In this document: in pieces, positions 34,666 through 46,184 of the stretch
Layout: each line of letters opens with the position of its first letter
How positions within the stretch are numbered: the stretch's first letter is position 1
NCBI GenBank assembly: GCA_020747065.1
Contig: JAGMVK010000006.1
Span: 1,116,001 to 1,180,000 of the forward strand
Reading direction: 5' to 3'
From: Cadophora sp. MPI-SDFR-AT-0126
Lineage: Eukaryota > Ascomycota > Leotiomycetes > Helotiales > Ploettnerulaceae
DNA: 64,000 nt
The notes under the pieces: model-generated
The model's input: only the letters and a program-made list of their open reading frames with translations
The model's database searches: none
What the model was told of the DNA's origin: nothing
Position numbers and translations under genes: made by a program

Positions 34666-35406
34666 GGTTGGCGTGGGTTCGAGGGATGAAACCGGTAGGT
34701 AACTATTTATGGTTGTGGGGATGCCTATCCCCAAAATCAATGCTACCTACAGGCAATTTATGCTTTTGGGATTTGCCTTGTCTGTAAAAACCGAACAGCA
34801 TTGCGAAGCAAATCGTGGCTGTTTTGGGTAATCAGTAAGCGAGAAAGGAAAAATAAGGGATTGTTCTGTGTACCTTGTGCTACTGGATTACTTCGCTAGA
34901 CAAAGACTGGTAGTAATAACAAAGAGCTGACACTCTAATGTGTTTGAGTTACAAATCATTCGCGAAAAGGTCAAAAGAAATGAAACTCTTAGTGTCATGT
35001 TCTTTCTGGCTTTGTTCGGGGTCCTCACAATCATTGTAAGTGGTAACGCCATGTTGACCTGGCTAGCCTAGTCTCGCGGGTTGAATATCCGATCCACCAT
35101 GGAGAGGGAGACCAATTGGAAGGTCAGAGAAGGTTCGGGTTCCGCGTAAATGTACCTTTCGTACTGTGAAGCACTGTAAAATAGTTTGTGGCAATCTGAG
35201 ACACCCAGTAAGCGAGGAAAGTAAATAACAGGCTGTTGTAAGTACCTTCCCCTCAATATAAACACCAAATCATGCGAATGTACAAGAAGTCATTCTCTCT
35301 CTAAAAATTTTCAAATCTTGACTCCAAGATCGCACCCTGGTAATCCAGTCTTAATTCCCATCCAAATCGACCAATACCTCTCAACACCATTTCTAGATCC
35401 CACCAA
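34666..35406. other. Intergenic with a degenerate direct repeat
   Basis: Contains two related segments of about 45 bp near 34830-34880 and 35200-35250, both starting CAGTAAGCGAG and ending GTACCTT with mismatches between. Otherwise nothing is recognisable. Confidence 0.45.
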
Positions 35407-36778
35407 CTACACAATCACAAACCCCAACTCCGCCTCCAACCCCTTCACCCTCCCAACTTCAAAACCCATCGCCTTATCCGGCACGCCCGGGAATTCATAC
35501 GCACTTCCCACACCCGTCAAAACCTCGCCAATACCCCCACCATTAGCAAAAACATACCACCTCGCAAACCTACTCTCCGCCTTAACCGACCACGTCAACC
35601 CAGCCGGCACGAAAACCGTCTCATTAGCCGTCGCTACTTCCTCCTTTCCATCAACCTCCAGCCTCAAACTTCCATCCACAACATACAGCGCATGATGTGT
35701 ATTCTCGAACTTCAACTTGCCCACATTGGATTCCGCCGCATTTAAACCCGACCCCTGAACCTCATAAATACTAAACCTCCCCTCCGACTCCCTCCTCGTC
35801 GCCAGGGGCCTAACCACCATCCCGCCCACCACCCACCTCTCGCCCTTCCCACTCCGCAAAAAATACCCTCCCCTCTCGCACCTCCCCGGCAATTTCTCAT
35901 CCGTAGCCGGATCCCAGGGTTGCGGGTCGAAGTGTGCTTTTTCGCGGACGGGGACCATGTCGAACTTTTCGGTCGCGGCGATGAGTTTGGGGATGAGGAC
36001 TTCGAAGGGGTTGCGCTTGTCGGTGGTGGGGAAGAGGGGCCCGCTGTACGGCTCGCCGATGAAGCGGAAGAATTCTTCCCAGCCGCCGGGGATGATGAGG
36101 CCGATGAATTCGCTGTGGGAGGAGGTTATTTGGTATTGGTGAATCGTATTCTGGGAGGAAAAAGGAAGTTAGTGGTGTTGTTGTTAAGAGAAGTGTGAGA
36201 TGAAGTTTGGAGGGTATTTGTTGTCTGTTGCTTCGCTTATTTGGTCTCAGTCCTCGGCAGACCATAGCTGTTGCAATTGTAGACTTCTCAAGAAAGAAGC
36301 ACAGCCAAAGACGCTTTTGAAGAGAAAGTCGATGCCAAACTTTCAGCTCTGAAATCCCGCCCCAAGCTCTAACTCCTGAACCAACTTCCACAAAGCCCAA
36401 AACACAAAACAACAAAAACCCCAACCAAAAACATACTCAATCCAACCCCTCAAGAAAAGTAAACTCAAAACCACTCACTGGCGGCACACTAGCAAAATCC
36501 CCCTCCCCCATAACCCTCGCCCTCTCATCCGCCCAAACCGCCACACTCCCCCTCAAACACAAAAACACATCATGAGCCTCCCTATGGAAATGGAACCCGA
36601 TCGGCTTATCGTACGTCCCGCCCGTGCTGACGACGGCGAAAGCATTGGCGGTTTCTTTGCCTGTGACGAGGAGCCGCATGACGGAGTTGGAGGTTGGGAT
36701 GGTCCAGAGCTCGCCAGAGTGGGAGGGGAGGAGGTAGGGTTTATTGGGGTGGGAGGGAGGGTGCTGGAGGCGGTCCAT
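35407..36778 (-). CDS. Quercetin 2,3-dioxygenase-like bicupin
   Basis: Metal-dependent dioxygenase-type protein of 347 residues, of the family that opens the central ring of flavonols such as quercetin. Exons are 36778-36479 and 36150-35407, joined across a 328-nt intron with GTGAGT donor and CCTCCCAG acceptor; joining gives the continuous cupin strand SVPPNTIHQYQ. The N-terminal cupin holds the metal ligands H63, H65 and H104, while D70 stands where the textbook enzyme has Glu. The motif FIGLIIPGGWEEFFRFIGEP after the first cupin is typical of fungal family members. The second cupin (about residues 230-320) contains KFENTHHALYVVDGSLRLEV and lacks a full ligand set. No signal peptide is visible, so the protein is probably intracellular, unlike secreted Aspergillus quercetinases. 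The true substrate is uncertain. Confidence 0.85.
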
Positions 36779-38096
36779 TTTGGGGGGTATGGGGTTGGGA
36801 TGAGATGGATTGGGGATGGGTAGGTAGGGGAATGTGTCCGGTGGTATCCAAGAAAGGAAGAATATACAACAGAGGCTGTCCCCCAAGATGGCAATTAGGA
36901 GACAAACGAAAATTGAGGAATGAATAAGTAAACACAACGTAAATCCTCTCGATCTCAGTCTCACTCATCAAACGTAAACGCTCACATCCAAACCTCTCCC
37001 CAAAAACTGGGTCCCAGCACCTTATATACGACCACAAACCCTCCTCCCACCACCTTACAAGTGACGTTTGAGAAATGTCCACATTGCTCTATCGAGGGGT
37101 GTTCATGGTGGACGGAGAGTTCGAAGTGGACGGCATGATGGATGTTGTTGTTTGGCGGGGATGCGGGGTGATGTGGACGGGATCGGAGAGGCTTAGGAGC
37201 GAAAGGCCGAGGGGGTTAAGGATACTTATATTATGTAGAATTGTCGATACTGGTGGATTGAGTTTTCGGATACGGATTTCGGTATCAGCGCCGGACAAGA
37301 AGTTGCTAATGTTTTGCGTCGGTAGTTGAGGTTGATGTGGACGGTTTGCTTACTCGGCTTGCCCCTATTCAGAAGCGAGGTGATCCTTGACCCCCACCCA
37401 GTGGGATTCCGTTATTTTGTTCCTCTTCCTCTTGCTTTCATTATGAGCTCTCCTATATCTCAGATAAGTTCCAGGTACGAAATCTTGTATCCATCGTTCC
37501 TCATTCTCAGAATAGCTTTCCTATCCTTTTACCTATTTCAGACGCAAAAAGAATTCCAAGCTCCACAGCAAAAATGCAAGAGTAACCAACAATGACAACC
37601 TCCGGCCATATCATGCGAGTTCTCATCACAAGGCAAGTTGAGGCCATGTACATGTTGATGTATGTTCATTTCTCTAACCAATCCATCCCTTCATTATGTT
37701 TGAGAGGACCATGTGTACCAAGTCGTTAGACTTTCAATCCCTTCGGGAACAGTATTATACATTCTGTATTACCACCACCGTCAGGCATACCAGCTATGCA
37801 GGATGATCAACTTCACGTTGAGGATCCAAGCCTCATTACCCGCCAGTACAGCCCATCTGTCATCCTGTCTATTCGAATCCGAGCCTGAGAAATTCGTCCG
37901 CGCCATGTACTGACAGACTCTTCCCAAGAACCGGCCGTAAAACTCGTCTTTCGTCGTGATTAAGGAGAGTCATTAGTTGGTATTTTTCGTTCCCCGAGTA
38001 CGCCACGCTATGCAAATGCACGACCCAATGCCTGTGAAATCAATAATGCAACCATCCCTTTTCCTGCTCGACAGCATTCTGCTGACTGTTCATCGA
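36779..38096. other. Intergenic, 1.3 kb
   Basis: Promoter side of the cupin gene and 3' flank of the Ser/Thr-rich protein gene. Open frames in the first 200 bp are shadows of the cupin leader; the rest holds nothing recognisable. Confidence 0.4.
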
Positions 38097-39950
38097 TTAT
38101 AAAGCACCGGCAACCAACATGCCCAGTGCTCCTAGAAGACCATTCATTCCCATTTTCTTGACCGAAGCTCCATTCGTCTGCAGACTGCCTTTGGCAGTGC
38201 TGGTTCTGGCTGGCGATCCGTCTGTCTGATCTGCCTGTCCTGCCACAACCGTGACTTGGGTGACGGTTTCAACGGCGCCGTTGGCTAAGGTAGTCGTGAA
38301 AATGGTTTGTTGAGTAAGTGAACGTGCGGAGGTGGTGGTGGGAGTATCGTCTGAGCTTGCTTCCGTAGCTAGAGTAGATGATGATCCAACTAATGGCACG
38401 TTAGAGGACTGTCTTCTTGTCGATACTGATGATTGAATGATAATAGAAGAAGAAGTAGCACCTCCGCGTATTGATGAAGAAGAAGGAGGGGGGAGGTTCG
38501 ACGAAGTAGTGGGAGAGCCCGCGGTAGAGGAGGGAGGAGGAGACGCGCCTGAAATAGAATTGTTAAAAAAGTAACCTGAAGGAGATAACATAGCAATTGT
38601 AGAACTCGAAGCATTACTCGATGGCGTGCAATTAGGACAAACGGAAACGGATGGTATCAAAGTGCTATTCTGAACCGGACCGTAAGGAACCGGAATCGCT
38701 GACGAATTGGACACCATGCTATTGTTCTGGATCGGACCGTAGGGGACCGAAACCGGAGAAGTAATTGGTGCCGCAACGTCGCGAGTAGAATTGGAGACAA
38801 TAGACTTGATTTGAACCGTAGTGTAAGGAGAAAAAGAAGTGATAGGAGCAAGTAAAGAAGAAGAATTAATGCAAGAAATAGAGGTATTGAAAACAACTGA
38901 GGAATTCTGAATCGTAGGATAAGAAGGAGAAGGAGTGACTGGTGCAGAATACGCCGAAAGAGAGAGAGTAGGAGCTGTGGTCTTGTTCTGAATCGTCGAT
39001 ATCGGAATCGAAGTCAGGACCGGGGGAACGTAAGTGAGACTCGGAGATGCCGTACTAGTACTCGAGTTGCTCACGTTTTGGAAGAGAACATAGGGCGAAA
39101 ACGAAAGTGAAGTCATCAGCGGCACGGAACTGCTGTTCTGCACGTGGCTCGCATACGACGGAGAACGGAGCGGAGGAGCAAAGGGATATGCGGCTGGGCC
39201 ACCATTAAACGTACCATTTGTTGACTGTCCTGCGGATGTTGACGGCGCAGGAGCTACTACTGTTGTCGGAGCTCTTGTACTTGGCTGTTGTGTAGTCGGA
39301 GTCGTAGGCTGGGTCGTAGGTTGGGTGGTAGGTTGGGCCGTCGGGGGTGTCGTCGGGATGTCAGATGTAGTGGGTGTTGGTTCAACTGTTGGAGTCGTTG
39401 GAGTCGTGGTTGGAGTAGGAGGCTGACTTGTCTCCGAGGCCGTAGGAGCAACAGTCGGGGTTTGACTTGTGGTACCCGATGTAGTTGTAGGCTCAACAAC
39501 ACTATTCGAAGTTGTCTCTGTAGTTGTAGTTGTATTGCTTCCAGCCTGTCTCTTCGCCAGCTCAACCAAGCTTGTGGCAACTTCTGCATTCTCCTCATGA
39601 ACTACCTCCATTGCCGTCCTATCCTCCTTGAAGATACCATGTCGGTATTTGTCCCCTGCCGCATGTAGCACATCGTGGAGAGCCGAAGGGTCGACCGAGT
39701 TCAAGAGCTCCTGGAAGCGTTGTCTGTCCGCCGAAGATATCGATATCCGAGCAATTCGAGTACCATAACTTCCAGTGGCGGATGCTACGGTAAAGGCAAT
39801 GATAGCCACCGCAAGTAACACGAAAGCTGCCTGGCGAAATCGTAACATCTTCGAGGACTTTGACCTGGGCGTTTGAGCCGCTGCGGAGGGGGACACGAGA
39901 GTATATGCAGCCTTCTCTGGGTCTTGTCTTGATGCATTAGCTGGGTCCAT
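38097..39950 (-). CDS. Ser/Thr-rich membrane-anchored glycoprotein with degenerate repeats
   Basis: Predicted cell-surface or wall-associated protein of 617 residues from a single exon; the start is the ATG at 39950 (ACAATGGAC). The cytosolic N tail is about 37 residues. One strong membrane helix follows (residues about 41-58, FVLLAVAIIAFTVAS), then a conserved-looking luminal part (ISSADRQRFQELLNSVDPSA) and an acidic stretch ending in KRQ. A mucin-like Thr/Pro/Ser stalk (TTQPTTQPTTPTTQQ) follows. Between about 39180 and 38655 there are some seven imperfect units of 25-35 residues, each with a P-Y-x-x-[IV]-Q-N-x-[ST]-like core and an N-glycosylation sequon. The C terminus (MGMNGLLGALGMLVAGAL) is hydrophobic and resembles a GPI-attachment signal. 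The KR site at the stalk junction could be a processing site. No enzyme domain; function unknown. Confidence 0.8.
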   Translation of the reverse strand: MDPANASRQDPEKAAYTLVSPSAAAQTPRSKSSKMLRFRQAAFVLLAVAIIAFTVASATGSYGTRIARISISSADRQRFQELLNSVDPSALHDVLHAAGDKYRHGIFKEDRTAMEVVHEENAEVATSLVELAKRQAGSNTTTTTETTSNSVVEPTTTSGTTSQTPTVAPTASETSQPPTPTTTPTTPTVEPTPTTSDIPTTPPTAQPTTQPTTQPTTPTTQQPSTRAPTTVVAPAPSTSAGQSTNGTFNGGPAAYPFAPPLRSPSYASHVQNSSSVPLMTSLSFSPYVLFQNVSNSSTSTASPSLTYVPPVLTSIPISTIQNKTTAPTLSLSAYSAPVTPSPSYPTIQNSSVVFNTSISCINSSSLLAPITSFSPYTTVQIKSIVSNSTRDVAAPITSPVSVPYGPIQNNSMVSNSSAIPVPYGPVQNSTLIPSVSVCPNCTPSSNASSSTIAMLSPSGYFFNNSISGASPPPSSTAGSPTTSSNLPPPSSSSIRGGATSSSIIIQSSVSTRRQSSNVPLVGSSSTLATEASSDDTPTTTSARSLTQQTIFTTTLANGAVETVTQVTVVAGQADQTDGSPARTSTAKGSLQTNGASVKKMGMNGLLGALGMLVAGAL

Positions 39951-40304
39951 TGTAGCCAAGATCTTGGGACACCGGATTATCGTGCCTGAGTGAGTGGATG
40001 GAGAGCAGTGGTGTATGCAAATGCAAAGCTGTTACAGCTGAAAGGCAACGAACGAATGAGGCGAATGGTCTGACAGTGACGGACAACCCGACGGACAACT
40101 ACTGATGACGACCAATCCGATCCAATGTCCCGAGCGAGAGAGAGACAATGGCGACTACAGACTGGGCAAGGCAGTCCAATTGGGTTGGTTGGGGTGAGTT
40201 GTAATGGGGTGGTGGGTGGTAGATGTGCAGATGCAAAGAAGGAGAGGAGAGGAAGAGAAGCTCTGCTCTGCTCTCTGCGCAAGGAAACTAGCTCTCCAAG
40301 GCAA

Positions 40305-40330
40305 GGCAGAGGCAGAGGCAGAGGCAGAGG
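40305..40330. repeat. GGCAGA hexanucleotide tract
   Basis: Four tandem GGCAGA units in the purine-rich leader region of the glycoprotein gene. Confidence 0.85.
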
Positions 40331-42382
40331 ATAGTAGCTTTGTTTGCCCTTGCCAAGTGTGGAGAGGCGGCGAGGCTGGGAGTAGAGTAGAGTAGTGAGT
40401 GAGTGGGGTGGGGTGGGAGGAAAGGTGAGCCCAAGACTCCGACCAGGAAATGTCGTGAGCGAGGCAAGAACAGAACCGAACCGATCCCAGCAAGAAAGAG
40501 CAAGAACCCTGGTCAGAATACGGGCTGCGGCAGGGATCCCGTAGACCGATCCCTGCAGCCACATCCAAACCAGCCAGCTCACTGCCCACCATGTGGTCTG
40601 GTAACAGAACAGAACAGAAAAAGAAGAGGAAGGGAGGAAAGAATGAAGGATTGTATGACGAGAATACCAATAGTGAACAGAAGCCCTGTACATACCAGAA
40701 ATTCCAAGTATTTTCTCCCTCCCGTCGACTACCGAGGTCCCGCACCTCCAGAAAGGGCGAATAAATAATGGCGGTGAGTTCTTTCGACCTTTTCTTCTCT
40801 TTTTGTACTTTTTTCTCCGGCTGACTGAGACTGATACCGATTAATGGCCTGGCAAGCGAATGGCTTGAGTGGGTTCCAATATATCGAGAAACGAAGGTGG
40901 TGGTGGTCAGAGCCAATGGAGGGTTCGGTTAGAAACAAAGACTGAGCGTCTGTGTTATATGTTTTATATGGAAATGAAACGAAACGATTGTGGCAAGGAG
41001 AGGGAGAAAAGAATACGAGAAAGTTGGAAACACTTCACGCAAGATAAACATGTCCAAGTGGATTTTGTGACTTTTTTAGTACTGTATCTCTCCCGACTCT
41101 GTCAATCGTACGTTCGAATCTACCCAATTGGGACATGAGATTCCGGAAATCCGATGCTAATGGGGACGCTGTCGCCACACACAAGATACGCTATCATTCT
41201 ATGGTGTGGCTCTCGCTCTTTTCTCTGGTCAATCTGCTTCGTTGACTTCTGATTTTGGGGTTCTTTTGTGGATGGACCCTTGGCCCAGATGTGCATCGCA
41301 AGTCATCAATATGCAGCCAAGTCTTCGAGGATCTTGGATGGCATTTGGAAAGTGGTGTATTCTTCACTGATCGACCATCCATTTTCCAACTGACCAGAAA
41401 ATATGCAGCCGATGTTTCGAGCTTCTCTATTCACGAGTATATGCAATTGTGGGCATCCTCTCCTGTCAAATGTCTCTGCAGTGGTATTTTGTCTTTTCGT
41501 GTCCAGAGAGGAGAGGCTGAAGGTTTCGAACATGACCTTTTTTCCCAGCCACCTCACTTAATCCCTGTCTTCTCCACCCCACCTCAACACAAACTGCTTA
41601 CACACACAGTCGTGCTGTCTCACAAGCCAGAACTTATTCATCACCACACCTACTTAACAAAGTCGATTCGTAACGATAGCCTCATGTTCCGTTAACACGA
41701 GAATCAAGCCCTCGCTTTCCTCCCCACTTAGCGTCGTTTCTCAAGACCGCGCAACCCTTCCGATTTCCCGAGTCCAAGAAGCTCAACCTGGCACGAACCA
41801 CTATCTCAATCCCTGTTTACTTTTCTGGCACCCGAGAAAGCTTATCGATTAGAAAATACGATATCGACGTCATTCACGTTTCTGCATTGACTTTCCAAGG
41901 TGTCAGTTCGTCCATGCCCGACTTCCTCAATAATATAGACGACAAACGTCTCTCGTCAACAGTCATACGATACTTCAAAAAGATATCAACGGAACAATCA
42001 CCGCAACATCCAGACCCGCCCAGACCAGACCCTTTCTGCATTCATTCTGCATGCAAACCTTCGGTATCGCTGGCCCAAACCTTGTGCGGTCCCGATCAGC
42101 ACCTAGTGTGCACAAGCGGGGCGGGGCACCAAAAACTTATGCAGTCCCCTCCTCCATCCCAAAATAGAATTATGCAAATCTACCAATCATCAAATCCCAT
42201 CTCCTCCCCGAATTCGCCTCCTCACCACTCTTCCTCCTCCTAAAAACACATCCCGCTTACACCACATCCAGATTTAGTTATCAAAGTTCCAATCATGAGA
42301 GATCTGAGCGGAGGCGAACCATAGGGGACCTGGACTCTGGATAGTTCTTCCTGTGATGCGGGCGGAGACCAGCTTTGCATTA

Positions 42383-42542
42383 CTTGGTATTCAGGGTAAA
42401 TAAACCCCTACCCTGTCTCTATCAGCACGAGCCTCAGCAAGGACCTGTGTCCAATCATTTCACCAGCATTGGTCTATTTGTTGGGGAGAAGCTCCTAGAA
42501 CCACACCTTCAGGGTAGGGGTTTATTTATCCCAACTACCAAG
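42383..42542. mobile_element. MITE, 160 bp, TA-flanked with about 35-bp imperfect inverted repeats
   Basis: The left end reads CTTGGTATTCAGGG then TAAATAAACCCCTACCCTG. The reverse complement of the right end reads CTTGGTAGTTGGGA then TAAATAAACCCCTACCCTG. The two arms differ by a few substitutions and a one-base indel over about 35 bp. TA flanks both sides (42381-42382 and 42543-42544), the target duplication of Tc1-mariner elements. There is no coding capacity, and its ends differ from those of the pogo-like element in this window, so it needs a different transposase. Confidence 0.82.
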
Positions 42543-43738
42543 TAAACCATGCATAGTCGACGCGAGAGCCATGATCTTTGGGAGAGGAAAGAGGCGCAGA
42601 CTTGGTCTCGGTCTTGGTCCATACAGAGAGGAGTAGTCAAGTATCGGATTGTCTGACGTCCATTCTGTGGTAGCTTACCTTTACACGAAGAGTACATATT
42701 ATGAAACGCGAGATCACCACACCTTCTCGTGTTCTGACTTCCTAGTTCTGGGTCCCATGTAGCGAATGCTGGTTATCATAGGACTCTGACATCTAGTATC
42801 CATCTAGATCGCATTAGCATCCCGTTCTGAGGTGTTTTGTGTTGAGGTCACAATTCTGGTCTGGTCTGGTCGAGCGGAGGCTGAGTTGGCAGGAGGTGTC
42901 TTACTCCAGCTGAGCACGTTTCTAGCCAGACAAAGAGAGAGAAGAACAAAAGGTTTAAGATTCTGATGCCAAGAGAGTGACAGTTGGTATCTGCGGCAGA
43001 TGTGCGAGTGCCGTGCTTAAGCAGGTGAGGAGTGAGACCGCCCTGAAGGATTTGGTGGCGTTGATAGTGAGTGGGAGTCACGTGTATATGCACTTCTGAG
43101 TTTGGCGGTGAGATTTTTCCTTTTCTTTGTGTCTGAGAGTTTCGTTTTGGGTCTATTTGAGCTTTTTCGTATGCTGTTCCATTGATGCGGGGGTCTTGGA
43201 TTTCCGTTCTGTCAGCTGCTTTTAGGTGAGTGACATGGAGGAGGGTGTTGATCAAGCCAATTTTCGCATACTTGAATGTTGATGCTGATGGCCAACCTAA
43301 CCTGGACATCGTGCCGTATCTCCTGGTTCAGAAAATGTTAAGCTATTTATGATTGTCATTTGCATGTTCTTCATCAAAGAACTGGTTTACTAGCGCACCA
43401 AGTGTTCTGTGAGTAGAATTGGCAAGTGATGGCAGGATAGTGTAGTGCGAGAGAGAACTTGGGAATGATACGATCAGGTATCAAGCCTGGGGAGTGCACT
43501 TAGCTTTTTAAAAGTTCCTTCTCAATTTCTCTCATAACATCTGGAATATCTGGTTCTCGGTTAGAAGGAAGGAGAAAACTGCTGTGCCCTTGATCGTGAC
43601 TTCCAAATTTGGGGAAGCTGCGTTAGCCAAGATCTACCTTTGCCATACCCAATATTTTTGACTTCTCTCTGGCAAATCTCTGGTTCGCGTGCTTTTCATC
43701 TCATTCTCAGCAACGGTGTATCGTTACAAACATCCATA

Positions 43739-46184
43739 ATGACGACAACATATGCAACGGCAGCATATGCGACAGAGGCAGAGTACAAGGAGATTCGCAG
43801 TAGAAGAAGACCGCATGCGGCATACATGTCTGTTCTGTCAAGCCTCTACTCGACAAACCCTGGTGTTCAAGCAGCCGTGCGAAATTTATTCGAGAATCAA
43901 CAGGGCGCGATCAATTTTTGTCGACGAGTCATGGAAATGGACCACATATACGAGGTGAACATCAAATCTGTTGGCGTGACTTCGACACAGCCGGCTATGA
44001 AAGTGCCTTCACATATCCATTTGAGCTATTCATAACGATCTGCAATACACGAGCTGACAAGAGTTTCTTAGATCGGTGATAACAAACCACATATGGGCTT
44101 GTTCTCGCCCATCATCGACACAATGCCAAAGCTTAAATCCGACATAAATAAATGGTTTAAAAACCTCCCATCGGACAAACGCGGTCGAATAAGGCGTATC
44201 GGGCGCGATGTTATTAACTTGGATAAGACGACCCTGATCAGAACACGCGGCAATCGAAGATTGATTGATGAGCCACCCATTGATGAAAGCGTGCTCGCGA
44301 ATTTCAGGAATTGGAGGAGCAGATACAGGAAAGAAGTTGAGTGGGATTTGAACCAGATAGACGATTCGCTGGTTGATTCAGAGGATACTCCTCAGTCATC
44401 AGAATCAGATGAGATAGGTGGTTGGTTCGTCCATCAAGAAGATGTCTCTATGTTGTCAGATCAGCCCGCGCGCCAGTCAGCGAGCGAAGGGCCTCCGGAG
44501 TTGGAAGTTGGACCTAGTGCAAATATCGACACAATTGATACAGCTCATACGGAGATACCTCATGTAAGGCACAACTTCTCTCTATTGAAAGATAGCTAAC
44601 AGAATACAGAGCTCAGGCAATGGTGCGCCAACTTCTCAGGCTGTAGATGCGACTGTGCAGCCCTATGGCGGAGATCATATTGAAGGTAAAAAAGTCCTTC
44701 ATCACATCACTGCCTCCAAAGCTGAGGTACAAATAGAAACGCATGTGGAGGACGACTGGAGGTCAATTCAGTCAAAGCCAAACGGATCTGGGACGGACAA
44801 TCGAGATCGAAGCGTTTCTGGATCGCAAGCTAAAAGCAACAACCAGCATGACTTGCCAAACAGGACCGAGACCGGAGCTAATGAGACGTCGAAAACTAAG
44901 AGAAAACGAAGTGACACGAACCAGGAGACCGGTCCTGAATCCAAGTTTCCGCGGCCCCCAGAAAAAGAAAGCTTGCAACGAAATCTAAGAGCACAGGCTT
45001 CTCAACCCAGTACACCTACAACTAACCCAACGAGTCTTGGAGTGTGGCCTGTTGATTCCATACGACAGCCAGAAATATTACGAGAACGTATTGAAGCCAA
45101 AGGATATTCCACTTCATTCTTGGACAGTCTGATCGGTACTAGTAGCAGACAAGGACAACTCAAAGAGGCGTCCAAGTCTGAAATCCTAGGTAATGTTTTT
45201 GGGTTGCATATGACAGGCGCTGATGGATCGCGATATCGTCCTTCCTTAAAGACTGACCTGATGGTTGTTCAAAAGAATGGAGTTGCAGATCGAGGCGCTC
45301 CCAGCAGTCCAGACGGACTCCAACAGAGCGCAACCAGTTCGGTACAATCTCCAAGTCAAAAAACACGCCCCATGCAGCCTCTTCAACCGGGTAGTCAATC
45401 CGAATACTCAGCTTTGGCTAGGTCTAGGCCTGAGCTTAGTACAGAGAACCCAGGCTCTCCTCAATTAGAGAGTCATCCGAATGCTGATAGACCTCTGTCA
45501 TCTGCTGCTACACAGTCAGCCCCGCCTGTGCCAAAAGAGAGAGAGCGCGAGACAGAATCATCTCATGTGCCTACTCCACTGTCGCACAATCTCCCGGGTA
45601 GTTCTTCCGACAATCCACTGTTGGTAGATGATATACAAGACACGCCCTCATCACAGGCACATCCAGGTGGGTACCCAGGACGCATTTTAGTAGGCGACCG
45701 AGGAGAATCGGAAGAATGGCTTCACAGGACTACTGCACATGACAGTACGACCAGATACCAGCAACTTCCGCCAGCAACGGGACATCAGGACTCCCCTGGT
45801 TTTAATCACATGCAGTCTCCAGGACCAGCAATCCCACAGCTGCAGACCAGGCTCAACCCGAATCAATACACACTTCCACCTACCCAGCACCTGATGCAGC
45901 GGCAGATGATGCAGCCGCAGGGTCAATTTGACGGCTCACGACAGCAGATGGGACTACAACATATGGATCAGCCACAGACGGGCCAGCAATCTGCGTTACA
46001 GCCGCAGATGGGTCCACGACACATGGGTCAGCAACAAGGTCCAGATACTCAGAGGACTCAAACTTCTTACCAGCACTTCAGGCAACGTTCACCGGGGCAC
46101 CATAATGTCAGGATGCCCCGTGAACAATGGCGCAGTCACCGGTCTCCAAGCAAATCCCCCAAGAATCGAAACCATTATGGCTGA
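43739..46184 (+). CDS. Hypothetical protein with Gln/Met-rich C-terminal tail
   Basis: Predicted protein of 760 residues. Exons are 43739-43954, 44072-44563 and 44610-46184, with GTGAAC and GTAAGG donors and phase-0 junctions. The N-terminal 150 residues look folded: an alpha-helical start (EAEYKEIRSRRRPHAAYMSV), then VQAAVRNLFENQQGAINFC, and a basic, tryptophan-containing region (DINKWFKNLPSDKRGRIRR; later NFRNWRSRYRKEVEWDL). The middle is long, polar and disordered with scattered KRKR signals, suggesting the nucleus. The last 120 residues are rich in Gln, Met, Pro and His with loosely repeated units around QPQMGPRHMGQQQ, a prion-like or coactivator-like composition. No catalytic motif. I do not recognise the family; a role in transcription or RNA handling is only a guess from composition. 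Confidence 0.72.

Larger units (their letters stand above)
39951..43738. other. Gene-poor stretch of 3.8 kb containing a MITE
   Basis: About 900 bp next to the glycoprotein gene are CT/GA-rich and likely its leader and promoter. Long overlapping frames there on both strands reflect this composition. Frames at 41255-41695, 41887-42243 and 42848-43309 lack domains or splice logic. The clear structures are the purine repeat at 40305-40330 and the inverted-repeat element at 42383-42542. Confidence 0.4.

Noticed and set aside
39977..40916. Two long minus-strand frames (238 and 253 codons) upstream of the Ser/Thr-rich gene
   Set aside because: They overlap each other in different frames in strongly CT/GA-biased DNA, which lowers stop frequency; no protein features.
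41100..41135. CGTTCGAATCTACCC as a tRNA T-arm/B-box
   Set aside because: No A-box, acceptor stem or anticodon arm could be placed at the right distance on either side.
42848..43309. 153-codon minus-strand frame next to the MITE
   Set aside because: No domain and no signal peptide; a single hydrophobic patch near the C end is not enough to call a gene.
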